A stretch of DNA of 64,000 bases, from positions 1-64,000 of the forward strand of contig CALFER010000091.1 of NCBI GenBank assembly GCA_937951895.1, given 5' to 3'. The notes beneath the pieces were generated by a model that searched no databases, was not told the origin of the DNA, and saw only the letters and a list, made by a program, of their open reading frames with translations. A program made the position numbers and the translations under genes. Origin of the DNA: an uncultured bacterium (GTDB lineage: Bacteria > CSSED10-310 > CALFER01). The stretch's first letter is position 1. Each line of letters starts with the position of its first letter. Shown in pieces: positions 46,266 through 55,489 of the stretch.

Positions 46266-46937
46266 ATGAAATCAGTTTCGGAGGAATTCCGATACACTGA
46301 AGCACGACGTCGCATGGTCGATCGGCTGATGCAGGAAGGCATTTTGAAATCGGAGCGGCTGATCAATCTGATGAAGGCAATGCCACGGCATTTTTTTATC
46401 GACCAGCCTCTCTGGGAGATTGCCTACGAGGATCGTCCGTTACCGATCGGAGAAGGACAGACGATTTCCCATCCTTCAACAGTCGCTCGAATGCTCGAAC
46501 TGCTCGATGTTCACAATCCGCATCGTGTCCTTGAAATCGGAACGGGATCCGGATACCAGACTGCTCTTCTTGCAGAGCTTTCAGCAAAACTCTATTCGGT
46601 GGAGTGGTTTGAATCTCTTGCGCGACGAGCACGATCGAAACTCGAGCAACTCGGGTTATACACCGTGAGAATTGAAGTCGGAGATGGTTCGCAGGGGTGG
46701 CCGAGTGCTGCTCCTTTCGATCGGATTATTGTCTCGGCAGGGTCGCCCGAAACAGCGATTGTCTTACAGAATCAACTCACTCCGGGCGGGCGCCTCGTGA
46801 TCCCTGTCGGATCTCGCGCCCGGCAACGCGTGTGGCTGATTCGACGGACTGACAAGGATTTCATTCGTGAGGAGTTTTCGGATTGTGTGTTTGTTGACCT
46901 CCTGGGCCGACATGGATGGACGGTTCAGAATCCGTGA
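46266..46937 (+). CDS. pcm: protein-L-isoaspartate O-methyltransferase
   Basis: A 223-residue SAM-dependent repair methyltransferase acting on isoaspartyl residues. Motif I is VLEIGTGSGYQTALLAELS (about 80-98); PIGEGQTISHP precedes it; YSVEWFE and DGSQGWPSAAPFDRIIVSAG follow. ATG 46266 has AGGA 8 nt upstream; an ATG at 46260 is too close to the Shine-Dalgarno, and longer frames run back toward the tRNA. It sits between two tRNA-Pro genes. Confidence 0.93.
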   Translation: MKSVSEEFRYTEARRRMVDRLMQEGILKSERLINLMKAMPRHFFIDQPLWEIAYEDRPLPIGEGQTISHPSTVARMLELLDVHNPHRVLEIGTGSGYQTALLAELSAKLYSVEWFESLARRARSKLEQLGLYTVRIEVGDGSQGWPSAAPFDRIIVSAGSPETAIVLQNQLTPGGRLVIPVGSRARQRVWLIRRTDKDFIREEFSDCVFVDLLGRHGWTVQNP

Positions 46938-46956
46938 TCCAATGTTGATTTTTCTC

Positions 46957-46985
46957 TTGCTCTGACATCCGAGTTCAGCTATCCT
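46957..46985 (+). promoter_or_regulatory. candidate promoter of tRNA-Pro (CGG)
   Basis: TTGCTC (46957-46962), 17-nt spacer, TATCCT (46980-46985; 4 of 6). It would begin transcription about 28 nt upstream of the tRNA. Confidence 0.4.
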
Positions 46986-47019
46986 TCGCCATGGTCTTGC
47001 GGACCAGGTCGCAGATCGA

Positions 47020-47094
<75 letters not shown>

Positions 47095-47211
47095 TTTTGA
47101 ATCTTACATCCATCACCACAATTCGGCGTTCAGGACAGCTTCCGAGCTTTTCCCATTCGGATTTATCCGCTATTCTAGATATAGCTGAGAACCGTTTGGA
47201 TGGAGGAATCT

Positions 47212-49263
47212 ATGGCATTTGAAGGAAACAACGAAGCGCTGGCATTACATTCCGTTCTGACACTCATACGTTCAAAGAAACATACGGGCATGATCACGTT
47301 TCATACGGACAAGGGCTCCTATCATCTCGCAATCCACGACGGCAAAGTCAGTGGCATCGCCAGTTCCAATCCATCGGTCTCGCTGATCAGAATCCTGAAT
47401 GTTCGCGGCATCATTTCAAGCGAGCAAATGCAGAAAATTCAGACCGAGCTGCTGCCGTTTTCCGATGAGATTTCAGCGGTTCGATCGATGTCGTCCGTCA
47501 ACGAAGAACAGATCCAGCTCGCAATCTATCACCAGGCCGAGGGTTTGTTTTTTGATTTTCTGGAATGTCAGGACGGTCGCTATGAACTTTTTCCGGACCT
47601 GCGACAGAACTTTCTGATGTTTGACATCGCATTCCGAGACTGGATTGATGAAATGATTCCGGATGTTAGCGGGATGAAAGTCATTCACAAAGACATCCCG
47701 GATTTCGATGGAAAGATCATCTGGGTCAGCCCCGAGGAAATCCGTAACTTACCCGAGCAGTTAAGTCTGGACGAACTCAAAGTTCTCGCCGGTTATCGCC
47801 CCGGAATCACTTTCCGCGCATTCTGGTATATCCTGACCGAGCCTCGGAATCGAATCCTGAACGCATTGAAGCGATTGCAGGATGTGGGGATCTTCACGGT
47901 TACTCCGCCGGTGAAACCGAAACTGCCGGATTCCAGACCGTTTCTCAGAGCATTGCTCGCGACCGCAATCGCAAGGCTCGAAGATGCATTTCAGGCCCTC
48001 GGCACACAAGGTGAGCTCGTATCCGTGCTTAGATCGATCGCCGAGCATCTCGAAAAAGCGCCTTCGACAATCCCATCTCCACCCGTTGCCTCTGCTTCTG
48101 AATCCCTGGATGATCTCTCGTCAATCACATCATCCATCGAAGATATCCTTTCGATCGACAATCTCGATGATCTCGAGATATCCGCCAAACCAGCAACACC
48201 GTCCGAACCTGAACCCGCTTCAACCAGCCAACGACCGAGCGGTCCGCCGGTTCATTCCAAGCCGGTGGCGAAACCGGCAGAATCTGCTGACGACTCAATG
48301 CAGATGGATTCTTCCGACGGAGATGCCATCACTCTGGAAGATATCGTCGCCGCGAAGGTTCGATACAAGAAGTTTATTTCTAACGTTACCATGGGCTACA
48401 ACCGACTTCGGATGAAAAACATCACCTATTTCGACATGTTGAACGTTCCGCCGAACGCCGATCGAAAGGCGATTCACACCGCCTTCGTGAAGCTCATCCG
48501 CAGGATCAACCCTTCCGGAGTCGATCTGAAGGAACGCGACAAGGAATACCTGGACAAGGCGGTCTGGATTCGGGACAGGTTGAAAGAGGCATATCAGACC
48601 TTGATGGATCCGAAGACCCGGAAGCAGTATGTGTTGTCGATGAAAGAGGTGCGGGAGATTGATGAGCGCAAGAAATCCGAAGCGATGATTCTGTTCAATC
48701 GCGGTATGCTGGAGTTCAAGAACAATAATTTCGTCAAGGCCAGGGAGTTGTTCCAGCAAGCCATTGAATTCGACCCCAAGAGCCCGGTCTATTACGAGAT
48801 GATCGCGGACATCGACAAGGAAGAACTGGCCATCAGCGCGAATAAATTTTTCCAGGCTGGCACACTGGCATTCACCCAGAAGAACGATTATGACCGCGCA
48901 ATCAAGCTGATCAAAAAGGCCATCTCCATGCTGCCGAGACAGATTCCGTTCCATCTGAAGCTTGCTGAAATCCAGGCAACTCGCTCGGAACTTCGCAAAG
49001 ATGCGATTCAGAATTATGAGATTGTCATCGACATGGATCCCAGTAATTCCGAATTGCACCTTGCGCTTGCGAACTTCTACAAGAATTCGGATATGAAACA
49101 GGAAGCTTCGAACAAATTTCAGGACGTCCTGAAGTGGAATCCGGACAATCTGACAGCTAAAAAGGAACTGCTTGCGCTGAGGAAAGAGGGTATCCTTCCT
49201 CAGAAACGAACCGATCAGGAAAAGGACAAACAACAGGAACAGGCCGATGAGGATCTCCTGTGA
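47212..49263 (+). CDS. DUF4388 (PATAN-like) protein with J-like domain and TPR repeats
   Basis: A 683-residue cytoplasmic protein. The N-terminal DUF4388 domain (about 1-135) reads LIRSKKHTGMITFHT, LAIHDGKVSGIAS and AEGLFFDFLE. A Ser/Pro-rich linker (about 285-365) is followed by a J-like domain (about 403-475, ITYFDMLNVPPNADRKAI) in which HPD is replaced by Ile-Asn-Pro, and by four or five TPRs (GMLEFKNNNFVKARELFQQA, NDYDRAIKLIKKAI) to about 660. The order matches the shorter protein at 35005-36585. ATG 47212 follows GGAGG by 5 nt; the ATG at 47200 precedes that Shine-Dalgarno. Role unknown, perhaps regulatory or scaffold. Confidence 0.8.
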   Translation: MAFEGNNEALALHSVLTLIRSKKHTGMITFHTDKGSYHLAIHDGKVSGIASSNPSVSLIRILNVRGIISSEQMQKIQTELLPFSDEISAVRSMSSVNEEQIQLAIYHQAEGLFFDFLECQDGRYELFPDLRQNFLMFDIAFRDWIDEMIPDVSGMKVIHKDIPDFDGKIIWVSPEEIRNLPEQLSLDELKVLAGYRPGITFRAFWYILTEPRNRILNALKRLQDVGIFTVTPPVKPKLPDSRPFLRALLATAIARLEDAFQALGTQGELVSVLRSIAEHLEKAPSTIPSPPVASASESLDDLSSITSSIEDILSIDNLDDLEISAKPATPSEPEPASTSQRPSGPPVHSKPVAKPAESADDSMQMDSSDGDAITLEDIVAAKVRYKKFISNVTMGYNRLRMKNITYFDMLNVPPNADRKAIHTAFVKLIRRINPSGVDLKERDKEYLDKAVWIRDRLKEAYQTLMDPKTRKQYVLSMKEVREIDERKKSEAMILFNRGMLEFKNNNFVKARELFQQAIEFDPKSPVYYEMIADIDKEELAISANKFFQAGTLAFTQKNDYDRAIKLIKKAISMLPRQIPFHLKLAEIQATRSELRKDAIQNYEIVIDMDPSNSELHLALANFYKNSDMKQEASNKFQDVLKWNPDNLTAKKELLALRKEGILPQKRTDQEKDKQQEQADEDLL

Positions 49264-49381
49264 TGCACCCCGATCGATTCGAGGCGATGAAATGTACGTG
49301 GGTCAAGACCTTATATCTGATAGAATTGATGCTCTGAAGCTTCGTAATGGAAGGGCTTTGATCGATGGTGATAACGTCAGG

Positions 49382-49660
49382 ATGAAAACGATTCGGTGGA
49401 TTGTCAGTGGGCGTGTACAGGGTGTCGGATACCGGTTCTTCGCCAGGAAAACCGCCACTCGGTTGGGGATTGCCGGGACGGCTCGAAATCTGATGGATGG
49501 AACGGTCGAGATCCTTGCCTGTGGAGAAGAGCCTGTGCTGACCGAGTTTTACGCAGAGTTGCTCAAGGGCCCATCGTTTTCAGATGTCAGCAACATCGAG
49601 ATGTATGAAATTCATGACGAGTTTGTTCAATTTGAGGATTTTTCGATCCTCTACAAGTAA
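49382..49660 (+). CDS. acylphosphatase
   Basis: A 92-residue hydrolase of acyl phosphates. Catalytic Arg is in GRVQGVGYRFFARK and catalytic Asn in TARNLMDGTVEI; the C-terminal half is FEDFSILY-like, as in the family. ATG 49382 gives the standard length; a frame from 49247 overlaps the upstream gene. It is 14 nt before apt and could remove acyl phosphates made by PduL-type enzymes (inference). Confidence 0.92.
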   Translation: MKTIRWIVSGRVQGVGYRFFARKTATRLGIAGTARNLMDGTVEILACGEEPVLTEFYAELLKGPSFSDVSNIEMYEIHDEFVQFEDFSILYK

Positions 49661-49674
49661 ACGAGGAGGTTTGT

Positions 49675-50190
49675 GTGATCGATCTGAATCAGTTTATCCG
49701 CAACATCCCAGATTTTCCGAAACCGGGTATCCAATTCAAGGATATCACTCCCCTGCTGGCCTCTCCGGATGCGTTCCACTCCGCGATTGAAGCAATGGCG
49801 AGCCCCTTTCGGGATCGTCACGTGGACAAAGTTGTCGGAATTGAAGCGCGTGGATTCCTGTTCGCAGCACCGATCGCAATCGCATTAGGCACCGGTGTCG
49901 TTCCGGTCCGCAAACCGGGGAAGCTTCCTTTCCGATCCATTCGACACACCTATGCACTGGAATACGGGTCGGATACGATTGAGATTCATGAGGATGCGGT
50001 CGCCCGGGGCGAACGGGTGCTGCTTGTGGACGATGTGCTTGCCACTGGCGGAACAATCCGTGCGGCGTGCGATCTGATCGAGAAATTGGGCGGAAACATT
50101 ATTGGGGTGTCGTTCCTGAGCGAACTGTCGTTTCTGGAAGGACGCAAAAAAATCGGTGGCTACGAGACCCATTCTCTGTTAGTATTTTAG
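49675..50190 (+). CDS. apt: adenine phosphoribosyltransferase
   Basis: A 171-residue purine-salvage enzyme making AMP from adenine and PRPP. Motifs are IRNIPDFPKPGIQFKDITPLL at the start, VVGIEARGFLFAAPIA, VRKPGKLP and PRPP site VLLVDDVLATGGT. The GTG start has GAGGAGG 7 nt upstream. Length and motifs are standard. Follows the acylphosphatase gene in the same operon. Confidence 0.96.
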   Translation: MIDLNQFIRNIPDFPKPGIQFKDITPLLASPDAFHSAIEAMASPFRDRHVDKVVGIEARGFLFAAPIAIALGTGVVPVRKPGKLPFRSIRHTYALEYGSDTIEIHEDAVARGERVLLVDDVLATGGTIRAACDLIEKLGGNIIGVSFLSELSFLEGRKKIGGYETHSLLVF

Positions 50191-50222
50191 GTTATTGGAA
50201 AGAACTCTCTTCTTTCCGAGAA

Positions 50223-50295
50223 GCGCCTGTAGCTCAGGGGATAGAGCACCGGATTCCTAATCCGGGTGTCGCAGGTTCAATTCCTGCCAGGCGCA
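50223..50295 (+). tRNA. tRNA-Arg (anticodon CCT)
   Basis: Cloverleaf: acceptor GCGCCTG/CAGGCGC, D stem GCTC/GAGC, anticodon stem CCGGA/TCCGG with loop TTCCTAA (anticodon CCT), T arm GCAGG-TTCAATT-CCTGC, discriminator A. No CCA encoded. It begins 33 nt after the apt stop. Reads AGG. Confidence 0.96.
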
Positions 50296-50350
50296 ATTGG
50301 ACGATCTCCGCAACACGTTTTCGTTTTGCGTCTGACTTCAGGAGGCGATC

Positions 50351-51118
50351 ATGGCAGAAACAACTCATCCGAAATCTCGAACATCAAACCCCTTACCCAA
50401 TGAAACACCGGTGTCCCGTTTCGATCAGTTTTTTCAATCACATAAGGATGCCATTGGATATGTCGGCGTCGCAGTCGCAATTGTTCTCGCATTGATCATC
50501 CTGATCAACATGAACAAACAAGCCAAGGAACAACAGGCATCCGTTCAGTTCCAGGAAGCGGTCAATGCCTACCAGAATCGCCTGAATTCGCTCGCGCAGG
50601 TCCAGCCCGCCGACCCCGATGAACCACAGCCGGCGACCAAAGACCCGATTTCGGAAATTCAGGAGATCGTGGATAACTTCCCGAACACTCATGCCAGCAC
50701 CAACGCTCAGTTGCTCAAAGCCGGTGTATTGATCAGCGAGGGAAAAAACCAGGAAGCCCTTCAGACTTACTCCGATTGGATCGCTTCGCATTCCGGGCAT
50801 GCGCTGCTTCCCGGAGCCTTGCTTGGAAAATCCACCGCCGAAATGAATCTCAATCAGGTATCGGAATCCCTGCAAACGCTTCAAAACATCCGAGCTCAGT
50901 TTCCCGACTCGCTCATGATGGATATCGTCATTTTTGAGATCGGAAAACGGTTTGAATCGCTTGAAAATTGGGAATCAGCCAAACAGAGCTATCAGGAGTT
51001 GATCGATCGCTACCCGGATTCCTCGTGGCGATCGACCGCGCAGACGCAGATATCAGAGATCGACCGTAAACATCCTTCCGGACCTTCTGAGAAGCCCGAG
51101 GCCGATCAGAAGGGTTGA
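50351..51118 (+). CDS. membrane-anchored TPR protein (YfgM-like)
   Basis: A 255-residue protein with a short cytoplasmic N-terminus, one membrane span near 36-53 (YVGVAVAIVLALIILI) and a periplasmic TPR region (about 100-240, AESLQTLQNIRAQFPDS, SAKQSYQELIDRYPDSSW). The plan is that of YfgM or tol-pal-like TPR proteins. AGGAGG is 6 nt before the ATG. It lies 22 nt before the receiver-like gene. Role unknown; a periplasmic assembly factor is plausible. Confidence 0.8.
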   Translation: MAETTHPKSRTSNPLPNETPVSRFDQFFQSHKDAIGYVGVAVAIVLALIILINMNKQAKEQQASVQFQEAVNAYQNRLNSLAQVQPADPDEPQPATKDPISEIQEIVDNFPNTHASTNAQLLKAGVLISEGKNQEALQTYSDWIASHSGHALLPGALLGKSTAEMNLNQVSESLQTLQNIRAQFPDSLMMDIVIFEIGKRFESLENWESAKQSYQELIDRYPDSSWRSTAQTQISEIDRKHPSGPSEKPEADQKG

Positions 51119-51140
51119 TCGACCTGTCAAGGAGAATGAG

Positions 51141-51944
51141 ATGGGTGTGAAACTGTTGCTTGCAGACGAAAGTATCACAATCCGAAAGGTCGTTCAGATC
51201 ATTTATCGTAACTCGGATACTCAGGTCTCAATCGCAAGCGATATCAACGATCTGGTATCGTCACTCAAAACCTCCACTCCTGATGTCATCCTCCTATCGG
51301 CCACATTCCCGGGAATCAATGTACAGACGGATATCCGCACCATCTGTCAGACCCAGGATCACACGGCCATCCCTGTTCTGCTGCTCGCCGACCGGGGTGA
51401 CAACATCGACGCCCAGACCAGCATCGCGCTCGGAGCTTCCGCGTTTCTGTACAAACCTCTCGATAATCGTGAGCTAAAGAAAACCGTCGAAACTGTCTTG
51501 CAGGCCGCCAGTTCGCAAGTCGCCGAAATGGAAACATCGGTACAGACTTCCGTCGGCGCGGAGCTACCTGAATCTCCTTCTGTTCCTGACGCACCCCTCG
51601 CTCCGACCCCGCTCATCCCCAAAACATCCCAGCAACAGTCTCCAGAACAACGCGCCAAAATTCTCATGGAGATTCTTGAAAGCTATCTGAACGAAAATGT
51701 TGTTCTGCTCACTGATGCGCTCGCGAAAAATCTCGCCCCCAAAATCGCACCTGAAATCGCCGGAAAAATTCTCGAACAGATCGACTTGTCCGAGTTGCCC
51801 TTCAAAATTGCCCGTATCATTGAAGGAGTCATCAGCGACCTGGTTCCTCAACTCGCGGAAGAATTAATCTCGCGGGAAATTGACAAGATCAAGGATGAAG
51901 CCGGCCGGATTGTCAATGCGCGGAGCACGGATCTCCGCAACTGA
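51141..51944 (+). CDS. receiver-like (CheY-fold) protein lacking the phosphoacceptor Asp
   Basis: A 267-residue protein. Residues 1-120 are a response-regulator receiver: LLLADES (acidic pair Asp9/Glu10), helix IRKVVQIIY, and the conserved Lys105-Pro106 (FLYKPLDN). The phosphorylation site, normally LLD, reads LLS (Ser53), and the usual Thr/Ser after beta 4 is Ala83, so it should not be phosphorylated in the usual way. A Pro/Gln-rich linker (about 125-170) precedes a helical tail with LEQIDLSELPFKIARIIEG. AAGGAG is 7 nt upstream. It lies 48 nt before valS. Function unknown. Confidence 0.8.
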   Translation: MGVKLLLADESITIRKVVQIIYRNSDTQVSIASDINDLVSSLKTSTPDVILLSATFPGINVQTDIRTICQTQDHTAIPVLLLADRGDNIDAQTSIALGASAFLYKPLDNRELKKTVETVLQAASSQVAEMETSVQTSVGAELPESPSVPDAPLAPTPLIPKTSQQQSPEQRAKILMEILESYLNENVVLLTDALAKNLAPKIAPEIAGKILEQIDLSELPFKIARIIEGVISDLVPQLAEELISREIDKIKDEAGRIVNARSTDLRN

Positions 51945-51992
51945 CCTCTCACCTCGAACCGATACATTTTCAACGCATGAGGATGTTAGCGT

Positions 51993-54653
51993 ATGACACT
52001 AGAAAAATCGTACGACCCTTCCGCCATTGAATCGAAATGGTTTTCCCATTGGGCATCCCATGATCTGTTCGCACCACGGGGAGACGTTTCCGACCCTACC
52101 TATTCCATCGTCATCCCACCGCCGAATGTTACGGGAATCCTCCATATCGGGCATGTTCTCAACAACACCCTGCAGGACGTTTTGATCCGGTTCAAACGTC
52201 TACAGGGCTACAGAACCGTCTGGTTCCCGGGAACCGATCACGCTGGCATCGCGACTCAGAACAAGGTCGAACAGGCCATTGCCCGAGACGGGAAGCGCAA
52301 AGAGGATCTGGGGCGCGAAGCGTTCATTTCCAAAGTATGGGAATGGAAGGAACTGCACGGCGGAATCATCATCCAGCAACTGAAAAAACTGGGATGTTCA
52401 TGTGACTGGGATCGCGAACGCTTCACGATGGACGCCGGATTGTCGAAGGCTGTTCGCGAAGTGTTCGTACTGCTGTACTCGAAAGGCTGGATCTACAAGG
52501 GCAAATACATTGTCAACCAATGCCCACGGTGCCATACCGCTCTGTCGGATGAAGAGGTGGTCCACAAATCGGCCAACGGGAATCTCTGGTACATTCGATA
52601 CCCATCTCCTGGCGGAGATGAAGGCATCGTTGTCGCCACTACCCGCCCGGAAACAATGCTCGGAGATGTCGCCGTCGCAGTACATCCTTCCGATGAGCGA
52701 TATGCGAACCTGATCGGACAACACGTTCTCCTTCCGCTTCAGAACCGTCTGATCCCGGTCATAGCCGATCCCATGGTCGACCCGCAATTCGGAACCGGTG
52801 CGGTCAAGATCACACCGGCTCATGATGCCAACGACTTCGAAGCCGGTCGTCGATTCGGTCTCGAGCCGATTCTCATCATGAATTCCGAGGGGATCATGAA
52901 TCAGAATGCGGGAGCTTCATACGAAGGCCTGGACCGATTCGAATGCCGGAACCGGGTTGTGGAAGACCTGAAGGCAACAGGATTGCTCGTCAAAATCGAA
53001 CCGTACCAGAACGCTTTGGGGCATTGCTACCGATGTGACAGCGTGGTCGAACCTTATCTGTCCTCGCAGTGGTTTGTGAAAATGGCTCAAATGGCGAAAC
53101 CTGCCATCGACGTCGTTCAGGAGGGGCGTGTCGTTTTCTATCCGGACAGATGGACAAAGGTCTATTTGAACTGGATGGAAAATATCCGGGACTGGTGCAT
53201 CAGTCGACAACTCTGGTGGGGACATCGCATTCCGGTCTGGACATGTGATTCCTGCGGTCATCAGGATGCGTATCGGGATGAACCGGTTGCTTGTCCGAAA
53301 TGTGGATCTTCACAACTGACCCAGGATCCCGATGTGCTCGATACTTGGTTTTCGAGCTGGTTATGGCCATTCTCAGCCATGGGATGGCCTGAAAAGACAG
53401 AAGATCTCACGGTTTTTTATCCAACCTCCACGCTGATCACAGCCCCGGAAATCCTCTTTTTCTGGGTCGCTCGAATGATCATGGCGGGGCTCGAGTTCAT
53501 GCATGAAATCCCGTTTTCAAAGGTGTATCTGCATGGAACGGTTCGCGACAGCATCGGACGAAAAATGTCCAAGTCGCTCGGAAACTCGCCTGACCCACTT
53601 GAAATCATTGCCTCTTGTGGAGCGGATGCGCTGCGCTTCAGCATGATAATGGTTGCGCCACGCGGAGCGGATATCTTCTTTTCCGAGGATACCATGAACG
53701 TCGGAAAGACATTCCTGAACAAAATATGGAATGCATCCAAACTGATTCTGACCAACTGCAAGGATGTTTCTCCCCTCACCCCTCTTCCCCCTGCGGATCT
53801 CATGCAGCCCGACGATATCTGGATCCTGACACGACTTCACGATCTTGAAATCGAACTCGCCTCCCACCTGGAGGCTTTCCGTTTCAACGAAGCCGCAATG
53901 GCCATCCACCGATTCGCCTGGCATGAACTGTGTGACTGGTATCTGGAAGTATCGAAACTGGCACTGTACGATAAAACCTCGCCGGAACATAAAAATGCGG
54001 TTCAGATCATCCTGGTCCACTGCCTGCGCTCCCTGCTCCAGCTCCTCCACCCGTTCACACCCTACATCACCGAGGAAATCTGGCACCATCTCATCCCCTC
54101 GGACCTGAGCATATCGATATCGAAATTGGGCCGGACGCCGATCGAACCCGAGTTTCGAGAGGTCGCGCAGCGTGTCGAGGTGATTCATCGTCTGATCACG
54201 ACGATCCGGACCATGCGATCGGAAACGGGTGTTGCGCCGTCTGCGCTCGTTCATGTAACTCTTTCCGCTCCCTCGCCCGAAATCCTTGACGGCATCGGTG
54301 ATCTTGAAACGATAATCATGCATCTTGCCCGTATCCGAAATATCGAGATATCTCTATCTCCAGCTATACCGGCCATCCGTGCGACATCAGTAACTTCCGA
54401 CTCGATAGAGGTGTATCTCGATCTGGAAGGCTTGGTTGATGTCCCGAATGAAGTGAGCCGGTTGAACAAGGAGATCGCCAAGTCGGAAGCGGAATTGACC
54501 AAGGTAATGGCCAAACTGGCAAATCCGAACTTCGTGGACCGGGCACCCCCCGAAATTGTCGAAAAAACGAAGCAAATCGAGGCAGAACTCAGCGGTCGTC
54601 TTGCCAAACTCGTTGATGCACGGAAACTCTTTGCGGGAGCGGATGGAGCATGA
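51993..54653 (+). CDS. valS: valyl-tRNA synthetase
   Basis: An 886-residue class I synthetase. HIGH is PNVTGILHIGH (near 46-56), the editing CP1 domain follows (TTRPETMLGD), a zinc-like segment CDSCGHQDAYRDEPVACPKCG, and KMSKS is RKMSKSLGNS (near 525-534). The C-terminal tail is the coiled coil (LNKEIAKSEAELTKVMAKL, NPNFVDRAP). Length is standard. It starts a run of overlapping cofactor genes: its stop overlaps nadC (ATGA). Confidence 0.97.
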   Translation: MTLEKSYDPSAIESKWFSHWASHDLFAPRGDVSDPTYSIVIPPPNVTGILHIGHVLNNTLQDVLIRFKRLQGYRTVWFPGTDHAGIATQNKVEQAIARDGKRKEDLGREAFISKVWEWKELHGGIIIQQLKKLGCSCDWDRERFTMDAGLSKAVREVFVLLYSKGWIYKGKYIVNQCPRCHTALSDEEVVHKSANGNLWYIRYPSPGGDEGIVVATTRPETMLGDVAVAVHPSDERYANLIGQHVLLPLQNRLIPVIADPMVDPQFGTGAVKITPAHDANDFEAGRRFGLEPILIMNSEGIMNQNAGASYEGLDRFECRNRVVEDLKATGLLVKIEPYQNALGHCYRCDSVVEPYLSSQWFVKMAQMAKPAIDVVQEGRVVFYPDRWTKVYLNWMENIRDWCISRQLWWGHRIPVWTCDSCGHQDAYRDEPVACPKCGSSQLTQDPDVLDTWFSSWLWPFSAMGWPEKTEDLTVFYPTSTLITAPEILFFWVARMIMAGLEFMHEIPFSKVYLHGTVRDSIGRKMSKSLGNSPDPLEIIASCGADALRFSMIMVAPRGADIFFSEDTMNVGKTFLNKIWNASKLILTNCKDVSPLTPLPPADLMQPDDIWILTRLHDLEIELASHLEAFRFNEAAMAIHRFAWHELCDWYLEVSKLALYDKTSPEHKNAVQIILVHCLRSLLQLLHPFTPYITEEIWHHLIPSDLSISISKLGRTPIEPEFREVAQRVEVIHRLITTIRTMRSETGVAPSALVHVTLSAPSPEILDGIGDLETIIMHLARIRNIEISLSPAIPAIRATSVTSDSIEVYLDLEGLVDVPNEVSRLNKEIAKSEAELTKVMAKLANPNFVDRAPPEIVEKTKQIEAELSGRLAKLVDARKLFAGADGA

Positions 54654-55489
54654 GACTGGAACAGCATCCTTCGATCATTCATCTTGTGGACCATGCATTG
54701 ATGGAAGATCTCCAATTCGGTGATATCACTTCCGAGATGCTGATACCGGAAGACGCTATCGGATCGGCGTATCTGATTGCCAAGCAGTCATGCGTCCTCG
54801 CAGGGCAACATGTGGCCGAACTCGTTTTCTCCAGAATCAACCCGGAGATCCACTACGATGTGCTCCTGAAAGATGGTTCGGTCCTGAGCGAAATGACCAA
54901 ATTTGCCGTGATTTCAGGTTCCTTGCGGGGAATACTTGCCGGAGAACGTCTCGCGTTGAACTTCCTCCAGCGTCTCTCAGGAATCGCAACCACCACGGCC
55001 AGGATCGTTGATCAATGCAAACACACAAGATGTGCCGTCGCGGACACACGAAAAACGACCCCCGGACTGCGCTGCCTTGAAAAGTATGCCGTGAAGCAGG
55101 GTGGCGGTACGAATCACCGCATGAATCTCAGTGATGGCATTCTGATCAAGGACAACCACATCCGGGCTGCCGGTGGGATCAGACCGGCCGTCGAACAGGC
55201 GATCCGGAAACGCAGACACGCTTTGAAAATCCAGATCGAAGTCACAACTGAGGGGGAAGCCGCCGAAGCCGTCTCATGCGGAGCGGATGCCCTGCTGCTC
55301 GACAATATGGCACCGGAGATGATCTCAAAACTGGTTGCCGCCTATTCCCGGAAGGTTTTCCTTGAAGCATCCGGAAACATCTCTCTCGATAATGCCAGAC
55401 GATATGCTGAAACCGGCGTCGATCTCATTTCACTCGGATCACTAACTCATTCGTTCAAATCAGTGGATATCTCTCTGGAAATCGAATGA
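54650..55489 (+). CDS. nadC: nicotinate-nucleotide pyrophosphorylase (carboxylating)
   Basis: A 279-residue quinolinate phosphoribosyltransferase converting quinolinate and PRPP to nicotinate mononucleotide in NAD synthesis. Motifs are FGDITSEMLI, ERLALNFLQRLSGIAT, DTRKTTPGLRCLEKYAVKQGGGTNHR and the C-terminal EASGNISLDNARRYAETGVDLIS. It overlaps valS and birA by ATGA each. No nadA or nadB lies nearby. Confidence 0.97.
   Translation: MRLEQHPSIIHLVDHALMEDLQFGDITSEMLIPEDAIGSAYLIAKQSCVLAGQHVAELVFSRINPEIHYDVLLKDGSVLSEMTKFAVISGSLRGILAGERLALNFLQRLSGIATTTARIVDQCKHTRCAVADTRKTTPGLRCLEKYAVKQGGGTNHRMNLSDGILIKDNHIRAAGGIRPAVEQAIRKRRHALKIQIEVTTEGEAAEAVSCGADALLLDNMAPEMISKLVAAYSRKVFLEASGNISLDNARRYAETGVDLISLGSLTHSFKSVDISLEIE

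Noticed and set aside
48295..49233. 312-codon minus-strand frame opposite the TPR region
   Set aside because: Shadow of the plus-strand TPR repeats; no ribosome site or recognisable family.
53517..54323. 268-codon minus-strand frame inside valS
   Set aside because: Shadow of valS, which has full length and all motifs.
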